Of a DNA stretch of 38,663 nt, positions 1 through 11,100 are shown one piece after another. The DNA lies in assembly GCA_009779115.1 (NCBI GenBank), contig WREX01000007.1:1-38663 (forward strand), in the 5' to 3' direction. The translations under genes were made by a program, and so were the position numbers. How positions within the stretch are numbered: the first letter of the stretch is position 1; every line of letters starts with the position of its first letter. The notes under the pieces were generated by a model. That model was not told the origin of the DNA. It was given only the letters and a program-made list of their open reading frames with translations, and did no database searches. The DNA is from Propionibacteriaceae bacterium. Its GTDB lineage: Bacteria > Actinomycetota > Actinomycetes > Propionibacteriales > Propionibacteriaceae.

Positions 1-402
1 CAACCCCGGAGAATCCTGGCATTGGAAAGCCTTGCCGCTAAACGCTCAAACTGGAAAAACTTGCCACCCGAAACTGGAAACTTCCTAACGCTCACACTGA
101 CAAAAAAGAACCTACGTCACACACCGGGTGCCTGCGGCGAGGTGGATCCTCAGAGTCGAAAGAGTGCTCCAACGCCGCGCTGCAATGAAGACCTCCACAA
201 CCGCCGCCCCGGCCCACCAACGGAATCCTGGAACACCCCTCAGCGGAACAATGGCACACCCCACGACAGAAAATCGGAGCTCTAAGACTGTGCGACGTAA
301 ACTGAATCAAGGTTCGGAGCACTCCTCTGAGAACTGGTGTATCAATTGATTCACGGGAGGGGTTCGTTTGGCATGGAAAACATACAATTGTTCTAGTGGC
401 AT

Positions 403-1851
403 CTATTTATCCCCGCGCCAAACAAGAATTCCAGCAGATAACGCCAGACCCTTTGTCTCCCAACCATGCAAATCAATCTGGGGACTTCTCCTGATGTCCC
501 CAGCACTGACACCCTGTTTGTTTGTTGACCTGGAGAGGGAGTGGTCTCGTGTCAGAACGGTTTCAAAGCGAACTGAGAACTCACGGCCACTCCACTGAAG
601 TTTCAAGGTCTGTGTTGGATAGATATCTTGTCCGAAAAAGTTCTGGGACATCCTCCCCATTAACCCGCTTGAGAAACTGACCAAGGTGCCCGAAACAACA
701 CATACATCTAAGTGAATCAGTGGACTAACTCGACGATAGGTTATCTCCAATTCACATCCCTCAGGGGTTACTTGGAAACCTGTGACGTGAACATTCCAAG
801 GCCAACTTGCTTGAACTGGCCCAACACGCAACTGTCCGTCCGGAGTCACGGCTGGAGGCCCGTGCATGCGTTCCAGTATGTAGGCTTGCAACATACGATG
901 CAGCGAACTCTTCACCACAAGATTCGGATCAAGCATAGTTGCTGATCTACCGAGAAGACCATCCATCGCAACCAAATCCAGGTTTGATTCAGGTATTCGG
1001 GAAGGCCCAGTTCCCAGGAAATCTAAGAACTCAAGCTGGGCTACGGCTGGCAGTGTGCCGTTTGCCGGAACATCCCGGTCAAGCATGCCCTCCACTTTTC
1101 TAACAAGATTAATATCGTATTTTTGACCATGCTTACCGCGCGGTCCCCTGGCCATTCTCAAGGCAGCAGAATTCTGTCCACTCAGACTGGACTCATCTGC
1201 TCGAAACCTAAAGTAATATAAGGTCTCTGCGATAAACCCAAATTTGCTGCCATTAAGTTTGGTGACTTTCCTCGAGAAGTCACGATCCTCGTTCATCTTT
1301 TGTCCATCCACAAATGTAACGTTCCCGATTGCCGAACGCCTCCATACACCCGTATTGACATTAGACACCAAGCGAAATGCGTCCGGTTCAACTGACAGAT
1401 CAATGACTCTTGTTCCACGAGCAATGTGAGGGGGATACCTCGGTTCAATACCACTGAGATCGCCAAAATACTGACTTGCAACGCGCACCATGGGCACTTC
1501 TGGATGACTATCTAAAAAACCATGACACTTGGCATACATCCCATCTGCCAGGTAGTCGTCCTGATCAATGAAGGATACGAAAGGTGTTTGAACCGCCATC
1601 AAGCCGATATTACGTGGTGTTGCAGGCGACCCACTGGTTTCTTGGGTGCGAACGTAAGTGACGCGATCAGGAAATCGTGATACGAATTCTATGGTTTTGA
1701 TAGCACCATCCGTGGAACAGTCATCCACGCAAATGACACGGATAGGAATATTGGCATCACAGAATCCCTCTTGGGCCGTAAGTGACTCAAATGCTTGACC
1801 AATCCACAGGTCGGCATTATAGATCGGGAACACAACCGTCAACCACGCCAT
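403..1851 (-). CDS. Family 2 (GT-A) glycosyltransferase with about 150-aa C-terminal extension
   Basis: 482-aa ORF; N-term TVVFPIYNADLWIGQAFESL, CVDDCSTDGA, FIDQDDYL (GT2 nucleotide-sugar motifs); C-terminal region predicted beta-rich by eye. Confidence 0.85.
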   Translation of the reverse strand: MAWLTVVFPIYNADLWIGQAFESLTAQEGFCDANIPIRVICVDDCSTDGAIKTIEFVSRFPDRVTYVRTQETSGSPATPRNIGLMAVQTPFVSFIDQDDYLADGMYAKCHGFLDSHPEVPMVRVASQYFGDLSGIEPRYPPHIARGTRVIDLSVEPDAFRLVSNVNTGVWRRSAIGNVTFVDGQKMNEDRDFSRKVTKLNGSKFGFIAETLYYFRFRADESSLSGQNSAALRMARGPRGKHGQKYDINLVRKVEGMLDRDVPANGTLPAVAQLEFLDFLGTGPSRIPESNLDLVAMDGLLGRSATMLDPNLVVKSSLHRMLQAYILERMHGPPAVTPDGQLRVGPVQASWPWNVHVTGFQVTPEGCELEITYRRVSPLIHLDVCVVSGTLVSFSSGLMGRMSQNFFGQDIYPTQTLKLQWSGREFSVRFETVLTRDHSLSRSTNKQGVSAGDIRRSPQIDLHGWETKGLALSAGILVWRGDK

Positions 1852-2098
1852 CAGTCATCCTCTTATTTCAAGTGATCATTCAAAGGGGGCAATAGAGCCA
1901 TCCAGTTGCAAGAATAAGCTAGTATGATACCATTATCATTTTGGATTGGCGCACATTCCTCCTTGAGTAATGAACAACAGACCACCAGCATCAATGTCTC
2001 ACCCTCACTCATTCGGGTGAAACCCAATGTCAGCCCAAATCCTGCGACTCAAGGAGTTCGATTGAAGACCTTGCCATCGCCCCTACTGCGGAGAAAGC

Positions 2099-3859
2099 AT
2101 GATTTTTCGGGCGCTGAGTCCAGCCACTGAAGCCACATCCCCAGGAAATCAGAATTTATCGGATGCTAGACTAACGTTCATGCCTGATGGCACCGAAAAA
2201 AACAGCAAACAAGATGCCAAACGTATAGGTCGTCGGAGCAGTCTGCCTGATACTCCATGGCGGTGGGACACCCTGGGTGACAACCCGGAATGTATGGGGT
2301 GTGCGGGGTGTGTAGCGGCCTGTCCATTCGATGCTCTGTCAATGGGTAGCGATGCTCTTGGGTATTTTCGGCCTATCTTGGACCCATCGAAATGCCCTGA
2401 GTGTGGACTCTGTGTGCGGATGTGCCCGGCCATAGTACTTCCTAAAAAACCGTCTCAAGAGATGCCGCAGTTGTATGCGTTTGTTGGTGCTAATCCGGAT
2501 GAGGTGCGAAACAGCACATCTGGTGGTATTTTTCCCCTACTCGCCAAGGCAGTCCTGGATCAGGGCGGGAAAGTGGTCGGCACCCAGTGGACGAAGGAAT
2601 TGGGCGCTGAGAGTGTCATCATTGATGCCGTCGATCAAATCAAGCCACTTCAGAAATCGAAGTATGTGCAGCCGTGGACCGGTTCAACATTCCGATCAAT
2701 CCAGGAAGAGTTGAAGGCTGGACTCCTGGTCCTGTACACAGGCCTGCCTTGTCAGTGTGCAGCGTTGCGAGCATTTTTACACAAGTCGTACAGCAATTTG
2801 TTTGTTGTTGACATCCTCTGCGGTATGGCACCTTCAACGGCATATTTCCAGTCCTACGTTGGTGAGACGTGGGGAAAGGACAACGTTGCCCAGTACGAAT
2901 TTAGATACAAGTCTGAGCAAGCAAAGTGGCACGAGCACGCAGCGAAGGTGACGATGCGCAATGGCCAAGTAACGGTTGTTGACCGATGGTCTGATCACTA
3001 TCAACTCATGTACCACGACCACACCATGTCACCTAACCACTGCGAACACTGCACGTACCAAGCTGTTCCCCGATATGGAGACCTGAGCATCGGTGACTTC
3101 TGGGGTATCACTCAACACGACCGAGCGATTCCGACAGCAAATGGCGTCAGTGCCATACTGGTGAACACTCCCAAAGGGCAAAAATTGCTTGATCTTGTTA
3201 AACCTGATGATACAACTATCTTAAAGGAGGAACCCCTAGACTATCTGGGTCAGAACGGATACGCGATTCAAGGCGGGCATGGTTTCGCCTCCCTACATCG
3301 GGATGCCTTTGTCGAAGCTTTTCGAACGACACAATCATTCGAGGCCGCCTACGCTGCCGCTAGGCAAGGGGCCGGCATCAAGTCGACTATTGACAACGCA
3401 ACTCGGCGTAGGAATTTTCGGTCTCTTACGCCACTTCACTTTGATTCCCGAGAGACTCATGTCGTAGCTGATCAAGATTCATGGGCCGTGGAGTGGCAGA
3501 ATGATGCGATCACATTCACAGTACATCCCGATGCCGTACGTAAGGGCAATCACGCGGCGTTTCGATTACCCGCAGCACTTGAACCTTCACAAGCCTACAT
3601 ACTTCGTGTGAGTGGTGATGTGACAACGAATCATGTGGAGTTCTCTCTTCACGTCAAAAATTCGACGACGGGTGAATTCAAGGTAGTCCGACGGCTCCTC
3701 ATGGACGGTCACCACGCTCGTTCGTTCGATGAGTCGATATTTCTCCAACTTCCTGGACCGGGATTTGACGAGATCATGATCGCGTCCTCACATGTGTACG
3801 GGCCGGGCGCAACCGTTGCATTTCGTCGGGTCCAACTTCAGATGGCAACAGCACAGTAG
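2099..3859 (+). CDS. 4Fe-4S / coenzyme F420 hydrogenase-dehydrogenase beta-subunit (FrhB)-like protein with C-terminal beta-rich domain
   Basis: 586 aa; two ferredoxin motifs CMGCAGCVAACP and CPECGLCVRMCP; FrhB-like SGGIFPLLAKAVLDQG, GLPCQCAALRAFL, GDLSIGDFWGI; RBS-like ggag upstream of ATG; 12 bp before the next PPT gene. Confidence 0.85.
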   Translation: MIFRALSPATEATSPGNQNLSDARLTFMPDGTEKNSKQDAKRIGRRSSLPDTPWRWDTLGDNPECMGCAGCVAACPFDALSMGSDALGYFRPILDPSKCPECGLCVRMCPAIVLPKKPSQEMPQLYAFVGANPDEVRNSTSGGIFPLLAKAVLDQGGKVVGTQWTKELGAESVIIDAVDQIKPLQKSKYVQPWTGSTFRSIQEELKAGLLVLYTGLPCQCAALRAFLHKSYSNLFVVDILCGMAPSTAYFQSYVGETWGKDNVAQYEFRYKSEQAKWHEHAAKVTMRNGQVTVVDRWSDHYQLMYHDHTMSPNHCEHCTYQAVPRYGDLSIGDFWGITQHDRAIPTANGVSAILVNTPKGQKLLDLVKPDDTTILKEEPLDYLGQNGYAIQGGHGFASLHRDAFVEAFRTTQSFEAAYAAARQGAGIKSTIDNATRRRNFRSLTPLHFDSRETHVVADQDSWAVEWQNDAITFTVHPDAVRKGNHAAFRLPAALEPSQAYILRVSGDVTTNHVEFSLHVKNSTTGEFKVVRRLLMDGHHARSFDESIFLQLPGPGFDEIMIASSHVYGPGATVAFRRVQLQMATAQ

Positions 3860-3871
3860 AGAGAGTTAATC

Positions 3872-5440
3872 ATGGGGTATGACATAGGAATAGTGGGTTG
3901 GTGGTATGGAGACAACTATGGTTCAATGGTGACCTATTATGCCTTGCACGATGTATTGTCAACAATAGGCTTCTCCACAGCGATGATCCCCTCAGGGTCA
4001 AGGCAAGAACCCGTTCAGCCACTTCCTAACACCTACCCTATTCGCTTTGCTCGGGAACACTATGCCGTTGTTGAACGCAGAACAAAACAAGCGATGGGCG
4101 AACTGAACAACGAGTTCCAGGCCTTCCTCTGCGGTAGCGACCAACTCTGGAATCCAACTATCGACATTGTCGACGACGAGAACTTTCTTTCTTTTGCCGA
4201 CGATGGAAAACTACTTGTTTCGTACGCCACGTCCTTCGGCGGCAATGCCATGGACGCCCGCTGGAAGAAACCCGTCATCCAAAGAAACATCAAGAACCTT
4301 CAGCGCTTCGATTCGGTCTCGGTCCGAGAGGATTACGGGGCAAAAATCGCTCGGGATGTGTTCGGTGTCACAGCCACATCCGTACTTGATCCAGTTTTCT
4401 TGGCAGGTCGTCCCGCCTTCGACAAACTCATCTCGGCCCCACCGATCACGGATCCTGGTGACACACTCTTCGCATTCATCCTGGATCCCACAGTAGAGAA
4501 ACGCGACACCGTCGAGCGAATTTCCCGGCAACTCGGCCTTGGAAGAATTGCCGTCATGACTGGAGCCGACCCACGGACTTTTCACGTGCTCCGCGACATC
4601 TTTGACACCCATCAGGTCCTTGATGTCATCGGAATGGATTTGTTCTTGGGTCTTATCTCGCAGTCTGCTTATATTGTGACTGATTCCTTTCATGGAACAT
4701 GTCTTTCATGGATTTATCAACGTCCATTTTCCTCATTCTTCAATGAGAAACGGGGATCAGATCGATTCGTGTATCTCATGGATCTCCTGGGGATGGAGAG
4801 TCGGCGCGTTGAAGTCGGCGCTTCAACTCAATCGCTTGCTGAAAATGGCAACGTCTCCTTTGATCTTGATTTCTCTGCGTCACGTGAACGCGTCGCACTC
4901 GAAGCAACGCGTTCTCTGTTCTGGTTGCAGCAAGCCCTGAAGCCACTTGGTGCACCACATGTGCAACCACCTGCAGAACGGAAGAACTCTGAGATCCACG
5001 AGGCAGGTGATGTTCGATCCATTTTTGACGTGGCACCTGTTCACACTCGCGTGAGGTTGGTCTCGGATTGGTCCTCATGGATAGACGAGAAGGGGATCGG
5101 CCTGAAGGTGACCCGACACGATCACGAGGGAGCCCAGCACTGGGAGTTTCCATTAGACCAACCTTTGCTTCAAGGTTTCGAGTACGAGGTCGTCATCGAC
5201 TACACCGTCGAAGAGGGTGCTGTTGAGGCGGCGTGGTCGCTCCAGGCTTCACATACGACTAATAAGCCCCTTGTTATCACTGCGGAACCCACAACCACAG
5301 AGGACGCTGCACCCATTTCCACGAGGATTCAGATTCGTGACGCTGGTGTGGACACCCTGGTCCTCAACGTGAGACTGACAACTAGCGGGTCAGCAATCAT
5401 CATTGTCCGAAGGCTCAGCATCGAACAAGTTGCGCTCTAG
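3872..5440 (+). CDS. Polysaccharide pyruvyl transferase family protein with C-terminal beta-rich domain
   Basis: 522 aa; GIVGWWYGDNYGSMVTYYAL, FLCGSDQLWNPTI, AYIVTDSFHGTCLSW (PPT signature motifs). Confidence 0.88.
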   Translation: MGYDIGIVGWWYGDNYGSMVTYYALHDVLSTIGFSTAMIPSGSRQEPVQPLPNTYPIRFAREHYAVVERRTKQAMGELNNEFQAFLCGSDQLWNPTIDIVDDENFLSFADDGKLLVSYATSFGGNAMDARWKKPVIQRNIKNLQRFDSVSVREDYGAKIARDVFGVTATSVLDPVFLAGRPAFDKLISAPPITDPGDTLFAFILDPTVEKRDTVERISRQLGLGRIAVMTGADPRTFHVLRDIFDTHQVLDVIGMDLFLGLISQSAYIVTDSFHGTCLSWIYQRPFSSFFNEKRGSDRFVYLMDLLGMESRRVEVGASTQSLAENGNVSFDLDFSASRERVALEATRSLFWLQQALKPLGAPHVQPPAERKNSEIHEAGDVRSIFDVAPVHTRVRLVSDWSSWIDEKGIGLKVTRHDHEGAQHWEFPLDQPLLQGFEYEVVIDYTVEEGAVEAAWSLQASHTTNKPLVITAEPTTTEDAAPISTRIQIRDAGVDTLVLNVRLTTSGSAIIIVRRLSIEQVAL

Positions 5441-6116
5441 CGGAAGCCTTTCCCATGCCGAGGCACAGTGAGTCCGAGACCTCAGCAAGGCCCAGGAACC
5501 ACTGCCACTTCACCAAACCTGACACCTATACAAGCCCCGCTGCTCTACGACGCCAGACTCGATAGTTGGCCAGCCCTCTCCCCCTGTAAATGACCGAGCT
5601 GACTCTCACCTCCGAACTCAGGAAACGCATGGTCCACCACCGGTCTGCTCCTTCGCCGAGACACACTCTCTTGTTTGGTCAAGGAATTCGGGGTCAACTA
5701 AAAAATGACATGGTGAGTAACAGGCACCGACACACTCAACAACAGCTAACAGAATCTTCAAACTATATTTGGCTAGCATAAACACTCAGTTAAGACATAC
5801 TATTTCAACCAGCACCGAGGCGATCAGGAAGCACAGACACTCCCAACTATAGATATTAAAAAAAACAGAAACAATGATTTACTAGTATATTTACTCTACT
5901 GAGGCGCACCATGTCAACTTCCAACGGGGCATCGGGCTGTTTTAAAATTTCGAAATTAAGATCAAAATATGTTGGAATCGTTTATCGTCGGATGATAGAG
6001 TTTCTTGGAAAGTCGATATCGTATGACAAGGCAACCTTTGTCTTTGCCGGCTGATAGCCCTGTGGCAATGGGATTCGATTTCCGCGCTATGGATCAGAGC
6101 AGTTCAGGAGATCCGA

Positions 6117-7982
6117 ATGAATCGATCAGTGATCATCAACAAACTGTTGGAAAAAAGCACAAGCAGACGGTATCTCGAGATAGGTGGAGAAAGTGGAGCA
6201 AATTTCCTGTCTGTGCGAGCGAAGGACAAGGTCTGCGTCAATCCAAGGACACCGTCAGAACAGGTGACCTCTCGTCTCGGACCACATGTCCACTATCATC
6301 TCATCTCTAGTGATATGTACTTCAGTGAAAACCCTTCAACCGAGTTTGACGTGATACTGGTGGATGGTCTCCACGATGAGCAGCAAGTCCTGGCCGACAT
6401 CACTAACAGCTTGGATCACATCTCTGCTCATGGTTTTATCGTGTGCCATGATTGCCTTCCGCGCGACAAGACATGCCAACTTAACCGCAACGATTTCGAG
6501 CAGGTTTGGCAACAGGCAATCCGGGATAAAGCGCCATTTCACGCGGGTTGGACAGGTCCCGTCTGGAGAGCGATAGTCAGGATGAGAATGAGTCGGAAAG
6601 ACCTCGTCATTTTCACGCTGAATTGTGACTGGGGATGCGCTGTGATCACCCGTGGGGAACCGGACCATCTCCTCGCCACTGATACACTTCCAGACTATGA
6701 ACAATTTGCAGAGAACACAGACTATTATCTGAATCTAAAAGACCCCACCTATCTGTATGAGTTCATTTTCAAACAACGCGGCCAACCCGTTCCACGACTG
6801 TATGTGGAGGACTATGCTTCAGAAATCGAGTACCTTGCCAAGGACAGATTCTTGCCCGACGTGACCAGTTCACAGTCAATATCCCATGGAGTTATCCTCC
6901 CGTGCATTCCCGCTTCTCCAACCACCCGAGTGACGTATTTGGGCGGAGTGGTTGACAACCGCCAGCACTTTGTCGCTGGCCTTGCGAGAACTCAGAATAA
7001 CGCGACCAGGCCCCGCACCATCATCAATTCATACCCCTATGACCAAGAAAAAGTTCTCCACAGCGATGAAATAGTCTTGTTCGGAGGTGGGGTATGGGGC
7101 CACTTTGGCCATGTTTTAGTGGATGCTTTAAGTCGACTCTGGTGGCTGGCAAGAAATCCACAATACACCGGCAGAGTTGCGTACGTCCTGATGGGAACAA
7201 GGTTACTTTATAGACCATTTGTCGACATAATGGCCTTGCTAGGAGTCCCCGAAGAAAAAATTCTCATTGTTGAACAACCAACTCAGTTTTCCGAGATCCT
7301 AGTCCCCGATCAGACCTTCTTCTCTTACGATAGTGGGTATAAAGAGAAGTTTACAGAGATCTTCCACACAATCAGGGATCAGGTCCGACCTGGAAACCTC
7401 AGCAAAGTGTATTTGACGCGAACACAACTCACCAAGCAAGACACTGTTAACGAGGAATACTTCGAAACATTCTACAGAAACCATGGATGGAACATTGTCG
7501 CGCCAGAAAAGTTGTCGGTAGCCGAACAAGTTTCGATGATTGCTGGAGCTGATGAACTCGCCTGCGTTGAAGGGACTCTATCGCATCTTGTATTATTCGC
7601 GAAAGAAGATGTGAAACTCACTATTTTAAAACGCACTTCCGCTCACACTGTTCCCCAATCAATCATCAACCAAGCCACTGGAATAGACGTCACCTACGTT
7701 GATGTGAGTATGAACTTTCTGCCCACAAGCCATGCCACAGGAGCATTTCTCATGGGGCCAACACCCTTTTTCCGGCAATACGCTTGGGACCAATACCAAG
7801 AATCTGTGCCAGACTTCGACATTGATTCGTATGTCGCTGACTACATCAGAGTATGGGTTAGAAGACACGGTTCGTCACGAGGAGGATTCGGATACATACG
7901 CAATCGCACCCCAGTCGACTTCGTAGAATCTCTGAGCAAATACGTCTCAGGCCACATGGTCGACAGAAAAACAATCATCTGA
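6117..7982 (+). CDS. Fusion: class I SAM methyltransferase (N-term) - DUF563/GT61-family glycosyltransferase (C-term)
   Basis: 621 aa; N-term RRYLEIGGESGANFLSV...FDVILVDGLHDEQQVLADI (SAM-MT); C-term VLFGGGVWGHFGHVLVDALSRLWWL...VYLTRTQ...EGTLSHLVLF (GT61/DUF563); RBS aggag upstream. Confidence 0.8.
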   Translation: MNRSVIINKLLEKSTSRRYLEIGGESGANFLSVRAKDKVCVNPRTPSEQVTSRLGPHVHYHLISSDMYFSENPSTEFDVILVDGLHDEQQVLADITNSLDHISAHGFIVCHDCLPRDKTCQLNRNDFEQVWQQAIRDKAPFHAGWTGPVWRAIVRMRMSRKDLVIFTLNCDWGCAVITRGEPDHLLATDTLPDYEQFAENTDYYLNLKDPTYLYEFIFKQRGQPVPRLYVEDYASEIEYLAKDRFLPDVTSSQSISHGVILPCIPASPTTRVTYLGGVVDNRQHFVAGLARTQNNATRPRTIINSYPYDQEKVLHSDEIVLFGGGVWGHFGHVLVDALSRLWWLARNPQYTGRVAYVLMGTRLLYRPFVDIMALLGVPEEKILIVEQPTQFSEILVPDQTFFSYDSGYKEKFTEIFHTIRDQVRPGNLSKVYLTRTQLTKQDTVNEEYFETFYRNHGWNIVAPEKLSVAEQVSMIAGADELACVEGTLSHLVLFAKEDVKLTILKRTSAHTVPQSIINQATGIDVTYVDVSMNFLPTSHATGAFLMGPTPFFRQYAWDQYQESVPDFDIDSYVADYIRVWVRRHGSSRGGFGYIRNRTPVDFVESLSKYVSGHMVDRKTII

Positions 7983-8139
7983 CTGAAGACACAAAAACTT
8001 TATCCGCGCGTTGCTTGACCTGGGTTCCGGGTTTGAGATAGCTCAGAGGGCTGTGGAGAATGTGTTAGTACAGCCATGTCAACGCACAATCCGTTTCGAA
8101 GAGCACGGTCATTTGCTGATTAACAGGCGGCTAGACTCG

Positions 8140-11100
8140 CTACAGGTCAAGGTACTTACGCCAGAACTCGGCAGAATGAAAAGTACTCGAGTAGTCACGG
8201 TATCGCTGGCAGATTGCAGAACCGTCCGTTTCATAGCGTGACAGCAGTGTGTCATGTCGCATGATCAATTCCGTGTATCGCTTCCGGTCCATGGTGTGTA
8301 CCACAGCAGTCTTGTCGTGAATATTGACCGATAGAACTCTCTTCCGCAAGAATTGTTTGCCTGGTGACACGAAATACAAGTGGGCAACTTCAGGAACAGT
8401 GTCATCTCTGAGGAGATAATCTGGCAGCAAATGTCCGTTATCTGTGTCTTCGAATAGCTTCATGTCCTCCATGCCCAGAGCTGCATATTCATACACTCTG
8501 CTCTCATCAAGGGGATAACCGAGAGTGTCATATGGGTACAGCTTTTCATTTCTCGCGCTTTGCGCCTTAATAACCTGCTCCCCATCAAGGTTGACATAGT
8601 ATTCCGGCCCCTTCAAATAATCCTCCAGGGCATCAAGCAGATGCTCTGCAGCTTGATAATTGAACTTTCGGATCTCTTCTCTGAATAATCGTTCAATTCG
8701 TTTCACATAGTCCACTTGAGGAACAATACTGCTAATTGCCTGGGCAATCAGTGCGTTTCTGATCACCAAGTAGTACTCAAGCGATGTGGTCACTTTCGCA
8801 TCAAAGCCCATATGCCACACACATATACCATTAAACGCAATGAAGCCAGGATTATTCCTGAGACTGAACTCAACATCGTCGCCTCGGTAAAAAATTGGTA
8901 TTGTTAAAGAATCCTCAGCGACGTATTGCATGGGTATACAGCAATACCACCACCCGGCGTACATGTGCTCAAGGCTATATTCAATATCATTGCGAAGGAT
9001 GGCATCACTCTCGTGTAAAAGGTATCTTGGTTTCACAGGCGTATGGATGCCAAGTTGCGTTGAGACGTAACCAACGTCCTCGTGCTGCTCATTCATTTGA
9101 TCGAGATCGAGCATTGCCCCGGAAATAAATTTTCCTCGATGCTCATCCTTCAGCAACCTCAACAGAGCATACGTACGCTTCAGTGTTTCCGGCAATAGCT
9201 GAACGTCATCATCCATGAGAAGGATATGTGTTGCCGCAAACTCACCTCGCTCGCTGAGAGCTAAGGTTTCCAACATTCCACGTGTGAATCCTCCCGATCC
9301 ACCTGTGTTGATGTTGTGATGGAGCCTCATCCGATATCCATTAAAATCCTCTGGATCCAGGGTTCGTCCATTATCCACTATGTTGACAAACAAATGCTTT
9401 GACAAGTCATCCATTCCCCCAGTCCGAGGATTGACCAGTACTTCACGATTTATTAACTCAGCATTTCTGGTGACATAATCCTCTTTCTTGAACGTTGTGG
9501 TACACAAAGAAATGTCAACCCGATTGAGGTCTTCTTCATAGCAAAGAACTGAATACCAACCTTCATACAACTCGCAAGGCGTTTCCGCGATGATTTCGAA
9601 GCCAACGATGGAGGCATCTTGATACAGAATTGGCACGACAACTTCCCCTGAATCGGAGTTCGATTCCCCTGATTCCTCACAATTGAAGATATATTCCTTC
9701 AAAGCCTCTTCTTTAACCACCGCTTCACCAACGATTTGATGACAGAAACTTCTTCTCGCCGCATCACCGATCGGGAGAGCAAGAGTCTCTTCCAATTGAT
9801 GATCCATACTCTTGTGGCTTTGATCAGCGTTCTCGCTCTTGGGTTCAAGCCAGCGACCAAATAACCGGACACGAAACTTTCCTTTAACCCTCAAATGCAA
9901 AAAAAACTTGGTAGATATCGAGTATTTTGTCCATTTTTTGACTGCTAGCGAGTTGAAATAGGTAAAGAACTCCACACTTCCTTCAGTCAATGTCCAAAAG
10001 GGGTTAATTGGGTTGCCATTGTAGAACAACCGAGTGCCACGATGAAACAACCACCAGTGGTCATTCTTCCATTCGCAATCTGGCAACATAAGGTTCTGGA
10101 TTTTATAATGCACTGGTTGATAAACGGGTTTCGGCGAAACATGTTCATCGCAACCAGAGATGACGGACATATCGTCTGCCAACGGCTCACTCTTGGGCAT
10201 TGCACTTGCAAGTGCTTCCTGCAGCCACGTTTCAGCCTTCTTGCGCATGAATTCGACCTGTGGGTTTACCACAGCGTAGTTGATCGCACGATTGAATAAT
10301 TGTTCCCAGCCGGGTGGCAAGTCATCAATGTTCAGTATCTGCTGTGTCAGGTGCATGGGGTTGAGAGTGTCAGCAGCAACGCGATCGCTCCCGTCACTAG
10401 CGGTAGTCATCAAGACGAATGGCTTGTTTAGGACAATAGAAACAATTGCGATTCCAGGATCGTCTGTTATAACAAGCGCCGCATTACCAATGTGAGCCAA
10501 ATACTCGACTGCTCCCATCGACGGATCCGCATTGATTGGTTTTAAACCACAGTACTGCTCAGCAGCATTGGAGATATCCCACTTAGTTCTATCTGCAGAA
10601 CTCAGACATACAGCTGCGTATGCCTCGCTGCTACTCGGGGTAACCCCTTCCGTAATACTCGCGATGTCAGCATTCTGCAATAGTAAAAGCGGTGAAGATA
10701 ACGCATCGGATTCCAATGCATAGTCATGGTTCAGTATTCGCTTACTACTGGAAGCAGCCGCAGAAATCTTGGAAAACCGATGAAGACAATCCTTTGCAAA
10801 GCGCATATATTCTTGAGGAGCATAATAATCAAGTGGAAATTCAATCTCAAAGGCAACTTTAGGCTTACTCTCCGGAACAAAGTCCAAGTAATAATAGTGT
10901 CCCGAACTGCCATTCAAGCCATAGTCCAATGCATCCCCAAAGACAACAAAAGAAGAACATGTCTTGATAGCTGACATGTATTCAGTTTGTGTCTGTAGGA
11001 CAGGAAAAATACTGCACCGATCCAGTATGAGTCTTCCGGCCCCGGAGTGAGCGCCCGCATAGTCCATGGGCGCATTGAAAAACACAGGATCATAACCAAG

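Noticed and set aside
92-349. Short overlapping ORFs at the left edge (76, 73, 87 aa)
   Set aside because: No recognisable motifs and mutually overlapping on both strands.
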